This document shows positions 1 to 12,800 of a stretch of 64,000 nucleotides of DNA, piece by piece. The stretch covers positions 1,178,001-1,242,000 of the forward strand of contig JALBUN010000001.1 in NCBI GenBank assembly GCA_025174535.1. Reading direction: 5' to 3'. The notes beneath the pieces were generated by a model that was not told the DNA's origin, did no database searches, and was given only the letters and a program-made list of their open reading frames with translations. The DNA comes from Cantharellus purpuraceus (Eukaryota; Basidiomycota; Agaricomycetes; Cantharellales; Hydnaceae). The first letter of the stretch is position 1. Every line of letters begins with the position of its first letter. The position numbers and the translations under genes were made by a program.

Positions 1-86
1 AAACCACGCGGTCTTGCATTTGAAGGAGTTTCCTACCTGAATCATTTCCGCAAGCTTTCGAGATACGGTCTTTTCAACAGTCGAAG

Positions 87-1992
87 ATGGATAATGCATC
101 CGTGACTGCCTCGGTAAGTATACCGGTGTCGGCTAGTAAAGGGTACATCAATCCATTTAAGGAAACTTCATACATTCATCCCAGAACCACTACTGAGCAC
201 ACAAACTCATTTTTGTCTCGAACAATGTCATATCTGTTTAAAACGAGGTTCGGCTTGGAAGGGCCTTGATTCTGGACGGACGGCATACCAGGGCGCGCTG
301 AAACACACACCCCTCTTCCAAACGAATGTTGGTAGCAACTTAGTTCCTCTAAACTTCGATCCCAAGCGTTGATGCATAAATTTGCACCTGCACCCGAAGA
401 TCTTCATGATGTCGAGTGCGTCGCTGCTCCTCATTTTGTATTACAACTTACAATGGCCTTTCGTAGTTTTATCAGTTTTAACGCAGCACTTTCTGCCTGG
501 GGTGACTATCAGTATTTAAATGATGGATGAAAGCTCATATTTTCACCATCGCAGTGATTGTGTTCTACGACCGCCTTCTCCAACTGGATCGTGAGGTGGA
601 CCTCGTCTGGATGCGATTGTCTCTCCCACGCATCCCTCTTCCGACGATTTTGTACCTCTTGACTCGGTTCATGCTTCCCATCGCGTTTCTCATCAATATT
701 AGCAACGATCTCAAAGCCCTCCAGGCAAGTGCATACAGCTTGATATTTGCCTTATTCTGACTGGTCCGCAGTGAGTGATCAATTAGCTTTTCTCCGTTGA
801 AAAACTGCTGAGAATTTGACGATACTTTGAAGGTCTCCTTCCCTTCGTGAGGTTAAGCCTGTAGTTGAGTGGCTAATGGTCACAAGCCAGTGCATCATTG
901 CAGGTTGCTTGTACCTAATACCGAAGTATGCATCAAAGCTGACTGTCGCTGCCTTCAGTGGTCTTGGGGGTGCGCACATACGCTATTTGGGGACGCAATC
1001 GCCTCGTCCTTGCTCTCCTTTGCCTCACTGGCTCCCCTATACCTGTCGCCGGGATCGTGTGTTTGTCTTTGCATCTAAATTATTCGTAACTCACGTTATA
1101 ATATACTGCAGTTTCTGGCTACCTCATTTAGTAAAGGGTCACATTCCCAATTTCTTATACATTCGACAGTCCCGTTCAGTACGCGCCTCACATTCTTTGG
1201 TTTATTCAGTCTCATTTGCAATGGCGGGAAACTTCCCAGGAAGCATGTTGCTGTCATTGATGTCACTAATTTTCGATTCCATTGCGATCGCCCTCACAAT
1301 TACAAAATCTATACAAAGCCGAGGAATGTATCATTCTTCTGGAGGCTTTTTAAATGCGATCCTCCGAGACGGTGGGCAGCTCACTTTCCCGGTATGCGAG
1401 TTATTTATAACCAACTTTATCAGGGTGCATATATTTCTTGTAAGATATCCCCGAGGGCCTTTATCTGCCCGTGTTCATAATTGGTATAGCGCTCTGGCCT
1501 CTATTCAATTGATTAACGTCTTGAGTTTTTGGGTATGCTGCTGCTTCCGATCCATGTCGTGCCTGTCACTAAGTTGACCGTTTTGGATGTCGACACACAT
1601 AGATCGGGCCAGTAAGACGACGATCGATCTTGCCCTCCACAAAAGCACTTGCTGATCCGTGTAACAGAGAATATCCGTTGGTTCCACTACCGCACCATCG
1701 CGCACGTGTGTTGCTTCAGCGTCTCTGGAACCATGCTATCGTTGCTGATCTCACAAACTCTTGTTGTAGAATTGCAGCGGTTTTGACAACGCGCTTTATG
1801 CTGAATCTCCGAGAATTGCACTATGCCAGGTGCTCAACAGGGGCAGGGCTTACCGGAACAGATCGGCTGCTTGACTTTTGTGTGGAATATCACATTGAGA
1901 ACGATTTTGTACATCTGTCCATTAACGCTGAGGAAGCGAGTGTCTTTAAGAGTGTTATAGTTGCTACTTCTGGTGCTATACAAGGACGGTAA
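87..1992 (+). CDS. DUF6533-type integral membrane protein (multi-exon, model uncertain)
   Basis: The stretch at about 527-715 encodes the hallmark of the basidiomycete DUF6533 family: a hydrophobic start followed by a YDRLLQLDREVDLVW-like block and then a helix ending in a tyrosine-rich loop. Farther along, about 1335-1400 encodes a loop resembling the family's conserved RDG motif, and about 1790-1830 encodes TTRFMLNLREL, like the family's final conserved S/TR..LNLRE block. A likely first exon at 87-113 ends at a GTAAGT donor. Family members are predicted seven-helix membrane proteins of unknown function, much expanded in mushrooms. The middle is poorly conserved and I could not thread all exons without guessing, so the gene may be intron-rich or partly decayed. 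It is not a STE3 pheromone receptor. It ends about 330 bases before the convergent TMEM115-like gene. Confidence 0.5.
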
Positions 1993-2323
1993 ACGGTAGG
2001 TCAAAACAACAATTGATCTCGTTTGCGTCGGTAGATTGTTGATCAAGTAAATGTACCTGTACTGATTAATATTGCAAGAGCTATTTCGGTTGCAGACCAG
2101 AGCGTTTGTGGCTAGCTTCAAGCTATCACGGTACTAGTCTCTTTGAAGACAGTTGGTCCACCACTGGCGAGAGGGTTTCCGAGCCTATCGTACACCCATT
2201 TATAGACATGACAATATGTTACTCATCGGCACTCATCTCCAAATCTACACTCGTGCAATTCATAGCTAAGTGTATCACCAGATCCAGCTCGGAGAGACCT
2301 CGCCGCAGCCGTCTGGAAAAAGC

Positions 2324-3870
2324 TCATGTCGGATGTGTCCCAGCCACCGACCCCTTTACGCTTTTCTCTACTGCCATACCTATATCTGCATCTTCGTCAG
2401 GTTCCTCACCCCGTGCACCCCCGCTGCCAGGTTTGGCCTGCTGCGACGCTGTTGCAGACTGCCCAAGTGTTTGCGGTGGCGTCGTGCCATTTTGTCGTGG
2501 TGGGTGTGAATGAGAGTTGGAAAGATCATGTGGGGGAGAGGTAGGATGGTGTGAGGAAGAGGCGTTATGTAAGGATGGGGGTAAAGGCGCAGAAGCGCCA
2601 GGATTTTGAGCGGGATTAGCCAGGCGTTGGTCGAGGGCTTTGAGAGCCATAGCTCTGCAAAAGGCAGTCGAGGCATTCAGATCATCAAGCATTGGGAGTT
2701 AAGCAAAGTGGATCACCTTCTCCGCTCAGCCTCAGCGCGGGCACCACCCGGTAAAGGTGCATATCCACCGGACTCAAGATCGGCTGTCGATCCAGAGTGG
2801 GGAGAAACAAGTCTCAAACGAAGTGCTAGTGAATATAACCCATTTAATGCAAATGACAAAGGATAGCTGAGGAGTCATAAAGTTTCAGCATGTGATATTC
2901 TAATCCAGGAATAAGATAGGATGAAGTTACTCACTGTATAAACGGAGGGAACCAGTGTATGAAAGCAAATGTTTCACTCCTGTCTCCATACTCTACAGGC
3001 CCTCCGCCTGGTGTGTCTCCGCCGGTACGCTTGTAGAAACGGAGATATGTCCATGAAACTAGCCATCCGAATTGAATGAGGATGAACGGGTCCTGATATC
3101 CAGCGATACACATTCCAGTCGAGAAAGTCACATAAAGCATGGGCAATCGCTGAACCGAAGAAGAATCAGTGTGGGGAACAGAACTAGACACTAAGAACCG
3201 ATTTACTTTAACACGCATCTTTAAAACGCCGAAGAGCTGCACTTGATGCTCTGGTATCATTTGCGTGAAGGCGACAAGCACGCCTGTCTGCAGCGCCATC
3301 TGGCCATGATATTCCAGACCATAACTTAAATAAAGGCCGCATGTGAGCACATATATCCAATGGTTGCCCTGTGACACATGGGAGTAGAAACCACGTACAC
3401 GAAAAACTCTGAGCCCAGGGCTAGATATTCAACCCAACTAATGAGAAAAGTTATGACATTAGACACGACAAGGGTGATTCCAATGAATTTGAATGTTTCA
3501 AGTGTCCCCCAGAGACGTTCGAGGTACCGTAACGAGATTGGCAAACAAATTAGGGAGAAAATGAGCTGGTGGAGACCTCATGTGAGTCAAGAGCACTGGG
3601 ATCTTGCAAAAGGAAACAATAGCAACGCACTTCAACTACGGTCCGCTCGACAAAACTCGATGTAAGGAATGTCCACGGATAGATCCAACTTAATCCAGGA
3701 ATTAGAGTGAGGTAGGGGACCGACGGATGAGATGAGATCAGTGCTGTCTCAGACTGACGCCATCGCAGCCAAAAGTAAGTTCCAGAAAAGAGAATCAAGA
3801 GAGCAGCAAACGAGCGGGTTGCTGGAGGAGTTGACGAGATATATTGCAGTGGAGAGGAGAGGACTGCCAT
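2324..3870 (-). CDS. TMEM115-like (DUF1751) rhomboid-related Golgi membrane protein
   Basis: Five or so exons on the minus strand join into a TMEM115/DUF1751 protein. The first exon (from 3870) gives a hydrophobic N terminus with a first membrane helix and WIYPWTFLTSSFVE. The next (about 3550-3410) encodes RYLERLWGTLETFKF, then two membrane helices. The following exon carries the family signature PEHQVQLFGVLKMRVK (about 3280-3215), followed by RLPMLYVTFS. The exon at about 2860-2710 is continued by AMALKALDQRLA at 2650 after an intron, then a Pro/Ser/His-rich disordered tail. TMEM115 in animals sits in the Golgi and interacts with the COG complex; a COG1 gene lies elsewhere in this window by coincidence of distance only. 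The frame looks intact. Confidence 0.85.
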
Positions 3871-6507
3871 AATGAGATTGCGCTGATTCCTAGATATATC
3901 ACGGGAGGCTCAGTGAGCCCTGAAATTCGAAGGCAATGCTGTGCTGAGCCTGGGGCGTTGTTAATGTGGAAGGAAACCGTTGAGCTACCCAATGGTGATC
4001 TTGTCTCTGAACGAAGACGCAAGTCAGCGTTGGCGCCAGACTAGCCGGTGACTGAGGTTGCTCACGTGACTTTTGCACGCTCTCATAGTACCACTTGAAG
4101 CTGAACATTATACTTATATGTCTTGCTTGCCTAGTAACAAGCGCCATATTTCAGGGAGAATATCCTCTCGACATGGAAAAAGAGGGTTCTGGGTTTGCTG
4201 AACATGCATCTTTAAAATGTACATCATTCTGCGTAACTTCTGTCAAAGTGGAACCACAAGTACAGGTAGTACCCCCATGTCTAAGAGTTCTCGGATGTAT
4301 CAGCTAAAATGCTAGCATAGCTGAGTAAAAAGTCTCAAGTCCCGCGTATGCCAAAACGTGTAACTGTGACGGACAGGCGGGAATTTCACCAGTAGGAGAG
4401 GCATGGAAACGTCGAAACATGCTGATATTCCATGACTTCAGTGAGCTAGGAGACACCACATTGGCGTGCTGGTGGGTACGTTTGCTTTATGGAGTCCCAG
4501 CAATGTCACTGGTAAGATGACGCCGATAAACATATCTGAAATCTTGGTAGGAGGATGCCGATAATGACTTCATGGTAACGTAGCAATCATCATCACAGAT
4601 GGTGTTTGCTTCTCGAAGAATTGATTAACGAGAGAGATGCCACTATGAAAAGGCAACCTGCTTCTTGGGATAATTCCAAGCAGAAGGGAACCGATGGGAC
4701 TGAGGGAATCGCTCGGCCGAGAGTAGAGTCATTGTCAATAATATAGAGCCAGTCTTATTGACGAAGAGAACTTGGCTATCGCCATAACTGTAATTTGGTA
4801 GCACGCCTTCTCTTGGTCTCCCTTTGTACTCGGCGAATTCTCAGTGGGAAAGGCGGGTAAGACCAGAAAGCCGACTGCCAGACATAGTGATGTACTCATC
4901 ATGATCATACGCTGCTTCCGGCAGCCATTGGGCTCCGCGGTACATCATAACACCAGAGAACCCCATACGTGCATATATATCAGACCCGTAACACCACTGC
5001 GAGCGAGCCCCTGACTGGCTATGTTCGCATGACGGCGCATTTGAAGCGAGATTGACTCAATGAAGATGGGAAGGAGGTCAAGGACATTACGGCGTGTAAT
5101 TTGATGTGAAGATGAATTGCTGTCATGCGAGCTGGCAGCTCGCAGACTGCGCAGTGATGCTGATCCGCCTCCTGTGAGAGTGTAGTAAGCTGTTAGAAGT
5201 CAGTAGTGTGTTGCATTGAAAAGTTGTTATTAGGTGGTTTAACAGGTAATTATTCTCGGGCCAAGGATAGGCTTCGGGGATCAAGTGCTGCAGGAGTTGC
5301 TTTACTGATCGTTTCGAATGCAGTACCGTGATGGTCTTCCCTAACACGAGAACAATGGCGAGAAGTTACAAGGGCGCATCAGGCGTCCCTCGCGGTTTCA
5401 TCACGTGACCAAAACCCCGCCTTCCTCTTGGTCTGCCGACTGCCTCGAGGCAGCTTTCATTAGCGTTGTAGCGACACATCCTCGGATCTCATGTTCAGGG
5501 GGCGGGATTGTATTTGGCTGTTGAAACACCAGACAAAATGCGCTGGCAACTGCGTCGGTTTACTTCATTGGCTCCCAGTGATGTTTATAACAGTGTCTTA
5601 CACAGTTTCTAAGGCCCGCCTCGTCTCGAAACGAGAATGCAGGAAAAAAAAAAGGGATCATGTCTGGTAGCCGGGACATCCGGTCTGCACTATCAACAAT
5701 TTGAGCTGGCATTGGCATGAGGTTCCCATGCCCGGTTCAGTGGCTGCTGCAAAACATCTTCGGCGGCCGGCAGTGCATCAGGAAGGAGTGATGGCCATTG
5801 TCGGGCGGAATGGGAGATACCCCATCAACCTCGTGACCTACATAGTGCTAGATTTTCCTTTCGCAGCGTGGGCAGTGCCGTGCCATGACCGCCGAATGCC
5901 ATGCGCAAACCGCTGGTTTAGTTTCAGGTCAACAGAAAAACGTGCGGTGCCTGTTCCCGAAGCAGTCTGGCCCGCGCCACATGATCAAGGACTTATCTAT
6001 TTCCGGATCCACCTCAATTCTACCACAGCACATCACAGAAACATCGTATATAAAGGGTCTACGCGCCCCGCATCTGTATACAGATGACGCAAGCCGGTGA
6101 GCTGTCCTTGACTATTGGGGTGCAGATGTCAAACGTTGATCACCGTCTTCTGGAGGACAATGAAACGTGTTTTACGCTCCGCGATGTGAATTCCACGCCC
6201 TATCATTCGAGTCCATAGCGCAGGCTCGGTCGACTTCTGCTTCCGTTCATATCTATCTGTCGGACCGGGCAGGAAAGGGATAATATTCTGTGGCTCCGCG
6301 GAATGGAATGTCCTGCGTAGTAGACAGGGGGAAAATACAACAGAAGTGTACAGAATCACCATTTTTCATTACCAGGTATTGCATGGTTTGCGAGCCCTGT
6401 CCCTATATTCTTACCAGATTGGGATCGGGCGCCTAATCCAACATGTATCCTGACCGCTTCCTGCCATTATACTGTTGGTTTCATTCGTAAATAAAACCAT
6501 ATTTCAT
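3871..6507. other. 2.6-kb gap with no confident gene
   Basis: I see no complete gene here. The only coding-like signal is on the minus strand at about 4640-5110 (listed separately). The rest has short random frames only. The stretch before 6508 leads into the promoter of the Ser/Pro-rich gene. Confidence 0.5.
4640..5110 (-). pseudogene. Possible decayed or unmodelled coding segment, family not recognised
   Basis: On the minus strand, from about 5110 down to 4640, three neighbouring frames give protein-like text: a block with RRNVLDLLPIFIESISLQMRR, then GFSGVMMYRGAQWLPEAAYD, then SYGDSQVLFVNKTGSILLTM. Moving between the blocks needs frame changes, and one in-frame stop sits near 4848. This could be a multi-exon gene whose introns I could not place, or a relic. 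I do not recognise the family and assign no function. Confidence 0.25.
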
Positions 6508-6548
6508 TTGCTCTTACCCCTCTCTCCTCTTTGCCCCCTTCTCTCCCA
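6508..6548 (+). promoter_or_regulatory. Pyrimidine (CT)-rich tract upstream of the Ser/Pro-rich gene
   Basis: A 40-base run of almost pure C/T lies about 80 bases before the ATG at 6630. CT-rich stretches just upstream of the start are a common feature of well-expressed filamentous-fungal genes, where transcription often begins just after the tract. The assignment is by position and composition only. Confidence 0.4.
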
Positions 6549-6629
6549 ATATAGGCGACGTAAGACGGATGTGAAGACTCATCGTGGATCTGTTTCGGTT
6601 GTCGTTACATCAATCATTATTTTCCTAAC

Positions 6630-9592
6630 ATGGCCACAGCTCTCACTCCTTCCTCCAACACCAAACACTGGTGGCCTCGCATATCCGCCAGCAGAGAGAA
6701 TTCCTTTCTTCCCGAATCATCACACTTGTTCAGCGACATTCCAGCTACCATTGGCGGTCGCCCACACACATCGTCTGGTGCAACCAGGCCTTCCTGGATG
6801 ACCTCCGTCACGAACTCTAGCTCTACGCCCTCCAACGCATTCACCGCTACCTCCAAATCCTCCCGGTTCAATCTCGCTGCTGTCATCGGCTTCGGTTCAA
6901 AATCGAAGAGACAGCAGCCAGTTGACATCCAGGATCCGCCTTTGCAGATCCGCTCGCTCCCCACGCAGAACCCCGACACCCACATTGACTTTGGTGTAGC
7001 ATCACACCCCACCTCCTCTTCCAGTCGCAGGCTTTCTCGTGCCCTCGTTTACACCGAATCCGGTACTTCTGCGGTGTCTACCGATGTGCCTCTCACTCCT
7101 GCTGATGACCCATCATCCTTTGGTGCTCACACCTACCAGCATTCCACGAGGGCCGTGACTGACCTCAGTGATCCCTTCACCGCTAACCCACCGCTCAGCG
7201 AGCGCAGGTCATCAACACACTCTGACAAGAGCCTCAGCAAGCGGCTCATGCAAAAGATCGATGGCAAGACAACAAAGACAACCATGCGGCTCCCATTAGG
7301 CGATGGCCCCAAGAAGGAGTCCAGAGATCGTAGTTCGACACTACCGTCTAGGGCAAGGTGTGTTCAGTCTTTCATCTCGTATACTTGGCTGCTCCGTGAG
7401 CCTAACTCTTGACTAGAACTTCGAAGGATGCATCGGATGCGTATCAGGCTCTCCGAGCCGTCGAGCCACCGTGGGCAGAATCCGCGCCTCTGGATCCGCC
7501 CTCGATGACTTCGGCTTCACCCTCCACCACAATTAGGCAGTCCAAGGCTAGTAAGCCTGGACTACCGTGGTCTCACACCCAGGCAAGAGGGGGACACAAA
7601 CTACAGACGCATCAGCGGACTCATTCTTCGTCAATCTCGAATGAGAATCTCACCGAAAGCAGCCCCCGCACCCATACTGCCCGCCCATCCACCTCCTCTT
7701 CTACCACCACCTCGCCCTCTTCATCAACCTTTACGTCGCAGTTTTCCAGCAATTCCTATTCCTCAGGACATGCTGCAGGACACCTTGTAGACATACTCCC
7801 CCTTGCCATGCCGTTGCCTAGCACGGCACCTACTCCACCCCCAGGCTTTTCGACGCCACTCACACCATCCTCACGCACAAAGCCGCGACCTCCACCTACA
7901 TCTGGGCTACCCCCAACACCCACCCCTCCTCAATCCTCTAGTTCCTCATTGCCTCCTCACGTGCGATCACCAACACCCCCGTCCGCAGAACAGCACCCTT
8001 TGCGCTCTCGCTCAGGAACTGTTGCATCTACTTCTGCTGTTTCATTCGCATCGTCTCTTTCCTCCTTATCCTTTAACAGTCGGCCTTCTCCGCAGGAGCC
8101 ACCGTCCGTAGGTGCATACGACTATCCTAGTCTCTTAAACGAGACTTTGCCCGTATCCGGCTCTGAAGATCCCATCCCACGGCGAAACAGCAATTCCGGG
8201 TCATCGTCGCATTCGTACAATGAGGGGAAGGACCTTTCTGGGCCAACGAGCAATCCGGTACAAACAGATCATAGACCACAGCCAAGCAAGAGCGCCTTGC
8301 TCGCGTCACGGCCTCTTCCGTCGTCTCCAGCGTCTTCGGTTTCGCAGGTGCCTAGCTCAAAGCGGGAACGTGTTGCCTCTGCAGCTTCCTTGACATCTGA
8401 GGCAGGCAAGACGGTTCGAAGGCAGAGGTCGTTCCATAATACGTCATTGCATGCCCTGACACCTATGCAGCCTACACTGAGGCATTACAATTCCTTTGAT
8501 CCGCCTGCGCCGCCTGGCTCGGGTGCACAGACGCGTTCTCCCCCTCTCCCGCCGTTTCGTTCCCCTCCGTTGGCGCCAACTCAAGATTTACCACCACTCC
8601 CGCCATCCGCTTTGAATCTCAGTAAACGCGGGAGCACTGGGAAGGATTCTATCACGAGTCCACGACGAAGACTGTTTGGTGCTAATAGGCACGACCGTGA
8701 CCGCGATCGGGAGCGCAAGCAGGAGCTGGACAGTGTCGACACTTCTGTTGCCCCCAGTTTCAGTAACGCCGGACAAGCTAGTGCTTCAAGTTCCGCGCAG
8801 ATTCAGAGCTCCTCCTCCTCGTCGTGGTTTGATGATCGTAGTGCGGGATCAGAGCCTGCGTCGGCTTCGTCGACCTCTACCTCCACTGCGCAGGATGTTG
8901 CACAACACATTGTTCCGCCCGCGGAGCTGCTGCGGCTTGGTGCCCAATGGGAGCGGGAGAATGAGAGCAGGGGCGGATTGCGCAGAGCCAAGAGCAGTTG
9001 GAGTGGTTCCCGTGACTTAGATGGCGGGCGGGCCTTACTTGCATCCTCGTCAAAAATTCCTTCGTCGCGTTCGTCCGGGAACGGTTCTTCCACTAATGCT
9101 ATACCCGCGCCAAGTACGGGCTCGAGGCTTCCTCGTAGTACGTCACTCCTATCCAAGGCCTCCTCAGCGCCGAGCTTTAATCGCTCACATGGGACGCACG
9201 CTATTACATCGCCTGGGGCCTCCAGTTCCGCCGTGCCACTAGACTTGTATACCAGTCTTTCTCCGCCGCCACCACGCCGACAGCAGCGGTCTATCGTACG
9301 CGGATTACCAACTCAGGGTTCTACTGCGTTACCGCCGCCCCCGCCACGCCGGACATCTTCAACCACCACGACGGCCTCCTCTGGGTCCACGCCACCAAAG
9401 GGGGCGTTGATCGAGAGGAAGCCTTCTTTCTTGGATATGACATCGACAAGACAGAGCGTCACTCTAGATGTGCCGCAACTTGCTGGCCGCGACGAGCTGG
9501 AGCGAGACAGCTTCCTTGAACTATCGCGCGAGATGGGTTCGATTGATACTATCCGCGAATCAATAAGTTCAGTGGATTCGTTCATGGAGTAG
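6630..9592 (+). CDS. Large Ser/Pro/Thr-rich, intrinsically disordered protein, unknown function
   Basis: Two exons, 6630-7357 and 7417-9592, are joined across a GTGTGT..CTAG intron of 59 bases that keeps the frame, giving about 967 residues. The protein is dominated by Ser, Pro and Thr, with long runs of Ser and several proline clusters of the PPPPPRR and PPLPPFRSPP type that resemble SH3-domain ligands. Basic stretches include KRLMQKIDGK (near residue 208) and RRRLFGANRHDRDRDRERK (near 420). The last 60 residues are more ordered and acidic. No catalytic domain, signal peptide or membrane segment is visible. I do not recognise a named family; a scaffold or signalling role is only a guess from composition. 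It converges on SLA2 with a 275-base gap. Confidence 0.75.
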
Positions 9593-9867
9593 TGCTGAGT
9601 TGTCCCACACATCCGTCTCTCTCAACATCGTCATATATATCACTGATATACTTTTTATATCTCATACCCTTTCATCTTTGTTCATTCACATTCATCTTCG
9701 GTCTAATCACTAGATCTATTTGGGCTCCCAATATTTCTGTTTCGTGTTCACAAAACCTCACATTATTCTTTTCTGCCGCCTTTTCATTACAAAACATATG
9801 TACGTGTAGTAATCTCAAGTGTTGAAGTGTTTAAAAGATATAACCTGTACCCGCTCACATGTTTTAT

Positions 9868-12800
9868 TTAGTCTGTTTCGTCTGTATGGTACCCAGCACG
9901 TCTCATTTGCCCCAACCTGTGTCGCGCGGCACCAAGTTCTTTCTCCAACTTTAGAATCTCCACCTGCTGCTCCATCTCGCGGACCTTGAATTCGTGCACA
10001 CCCAATGTGCTATAATCGGTTTGCTCGGCGTCGATCTGCTTCGCGGTGATCTCCTTTACTTGCCGCACCAGTGCCTTGCACGCCTCTGTGACAGCCTTCG
10101 CGGCCAATTCTAGCCGATCTTGAGTCTTTGACATGAGTGATGCCTTGACCCGTGATGCAGCCACGAGCTGGGCTGTGGCTGCCGCTACCTCGTTTGATGC
10201 CACAATAAGCTGTTCCAAGGTATGTGTACCCGATAAAACACCATCTGCGCTCTCAATGAGCAGATTGGTGGCGAACGCAACCGCTTTCGCCGCAGAAATT
10301 AGACCCTCTGTCCAACGGTTGTTCCGCTTGTAGAATTGCTGTGTTGTACTTGACCCCTTGCCTTGTGCGACGATCTCTTGTTGAGAATCGGTGGCAGCCT
10401 GGATGAGGCGGGCGATGGCATTCGCAATCGCTAACGCAGAAGCCAGGATTGTGTCATGCACCTGGACGTCGACGGCGTTGAACCTCGATGTATCTCTTGG
10501 CCGCGACATCATCTCCTTTAGCCGTTGTGTTGCATCTTCGATTGCTCGGGCGGCACCAAGCATCTCCTGCTCCACGATATCGCCAATGTCACCGTTGGCC
10601 TTTGCCAACGCACCACCCTTGTTCTTAGGTACCAATGCGTCCACGACTTCTGATAGCTTGCTCAGGGCACCACGGGCTTCGACATTGTTCCGCAGGGCAA
10701 TCTCCTTCCGTTGACTGAGAGGCACAAGCTCAAGCTTGTACGACTGCAAGTTGAGGAAGAATCGTAACGCTACGTCACCAGCAGTCTTGGCAACAGCAAC
10801 AAGCCTGTCTGAAGCATCATCGTTGCTGGTGAGACGAGTAATTCCTTTAGCATTCGTGAGGACTTCCGCTAGCGCCTGAGCAAACTCGTTTGCGCCTTTG
10901 ATCACCTCGACATGCTCGCCTCCAGGATCCTGGCCAATATACAACGTAAATGTAGTCGCGAATTCATTGGCGTTGTTCATAGCCTTTTCAATCATCGACA
11001 GTGTGTACTCTGGGGTGGAGTTCAGGTTGCCTGCCTGCGTTGGTGATTCCAGTTCGTAAATGGCATCGTCAACTTTCTGAACACAACTTTGCAATATCGA
11101 GTCTAGCAGAAGTAGTTGGTCAGAAAGGCACAACTGTGAACAACGGGGGGTAGCACTTACCAATGATTTCATGGAGCTTCTTTCGATTATCTAAAATTAA
11201 GGTGTCGATCTGTGCATTCGTGGCTTGATCGGTGAGGCCTTGCGTCTATATAAGGAAATCAGTTACTGTCCGATTATAAATGCAGGCAACGCTGACCTGC
11301 TGCAATTCGGAGATCTGTTGGATAGTGGAATCCATGCCCGCTTGCAATATCTGAATTTCCTGATCCTTCTCCTCACGAAGCCGCTCCAGGTCACCGGCCG
11401 AGTTGTCCAACTTGGCCAGTAGATCGTCAATTTGGATTTGCTTAGCCTGTCATAGGATTAGTGGATCAGAATGCTGCGAAAGAATGCTGCAATTGTTCCA
11501 TACCCGTAGTGAATCTTCCAGTTCGTTCAGCTGACGGTTGTACTTCGCCATCATAGAAGACACCTGCTCGCTTTTACTCATACTAGCATCCTCGGCACGT
11601 TCATTCGCAAAGTCCAACTCGCGTCGTAACCTATCAATTTCGTCTTTGTGATGCTTATATGAAAGGTGAGATCTAGGCACAAGGTGGAAATGAGGCAACT
11701 AACCGACTTCTGGCGGTCCACGTCGAATCTCGCCCTGTCTCGTTCTTTAATCATACCGGCTAATTCTAGATTCTTTGCCTTGACATCTCGCTCCATCTTT
11801 TCCATTTTGTCAATGGCCTCGGTAGCAGAATTGGCCTTTAGCTGCATCTGCTTATACTTGCTCAGCATGTCAAGGTGCTCCGTACGTAACTGGCTGTAAA
11901 GTTTGGCAAGCGCCTCGTATTTATTCCGCCACAGTGTAACTTGGTCTTGCAATTGTTTGATTAGCTCGTCCTTGGACATTAGCTGTGATCCGACATTGGC
12001 ATTTATGGAAGCCAGCTCGCCCTCGAGACCTTTCACCCTCTAAAATAATGTCAATGGGTGACTGCGGGATGTCGCTTGGTATTCTACTCACTCGATCATA
12101 TTGTTCCAGCAACAACTGATCCCGCTCATATTGACCTTGCATTGCCAATATCTGGCGCTGTAATTCGTTTGCCTGAGCTGCAGCTTGGTCATTCCAGGCT
12201 TGCATCTGGCTTTGCACTAGTTGCTCCTGCGCCTGTCGTTCCCGCTCAGCCTGCTGCCGTTGAAGTTCTTCGTACTCCTTTTGTTGAGCTAGTTCTCTTT
12301 CTTGTCGCGCTCGCTCATCCGCTTCACGTTGCGCCACAAGTTGGGCCTGTTGAGCTTCGTATTGCGCGAGAATACGCGCCTGTTCAGAGACTTCTGCGGC
12401 AGTCGGGGTAGGTGTAGGTGCTGCTGGAGGAGGGGATTGCACATTAAGGGTCTTATCAGGGCGGGTAGGGAGATCTGGTGCAGAGGCGCTGTCAAATAGA
12501 TTAGGTGGATCCTGTCCAAGCTTGGGCACGTTGATTAGACCTGTAAGATATTTGAGATTGGAGCACTCATAATAAAACTTCCGGAGGCTGTGATGTTGGG
12601 CACTGTATCGTGCCCGTAGAGGCTCAAGCGCGTCAGCAGAATCTGTCCCTAAGGAGAACCATTAAATGCATCAGGAAACAGAAATAATTGCTCACTTCGA
12701 TGCATGGCACGCAACATGCTGGTGATAAATCGGTAAATATTCCAACTCTCCTTGACTAACGGGACAAGAGCAGAGATGCGGCATTCATTGTTGGCGGAAT

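Noticed and set aside
527..1577. Hydrophobic frames at the left edge as a STE3 pheromone receptor
   Set aside because: The YDRLLQLDREVDLVW block and LNLRE ending are those of DUF6533 proteins; STE3-specific features are absent, and no pheromone precursor with a CaaX end is seen nearby.
10133..10714. Plus-strand frames opposite SLA2
   Set aside because: They are antisense shadows of the I/LWEQ exon; the minus-strand protein is clearly real.
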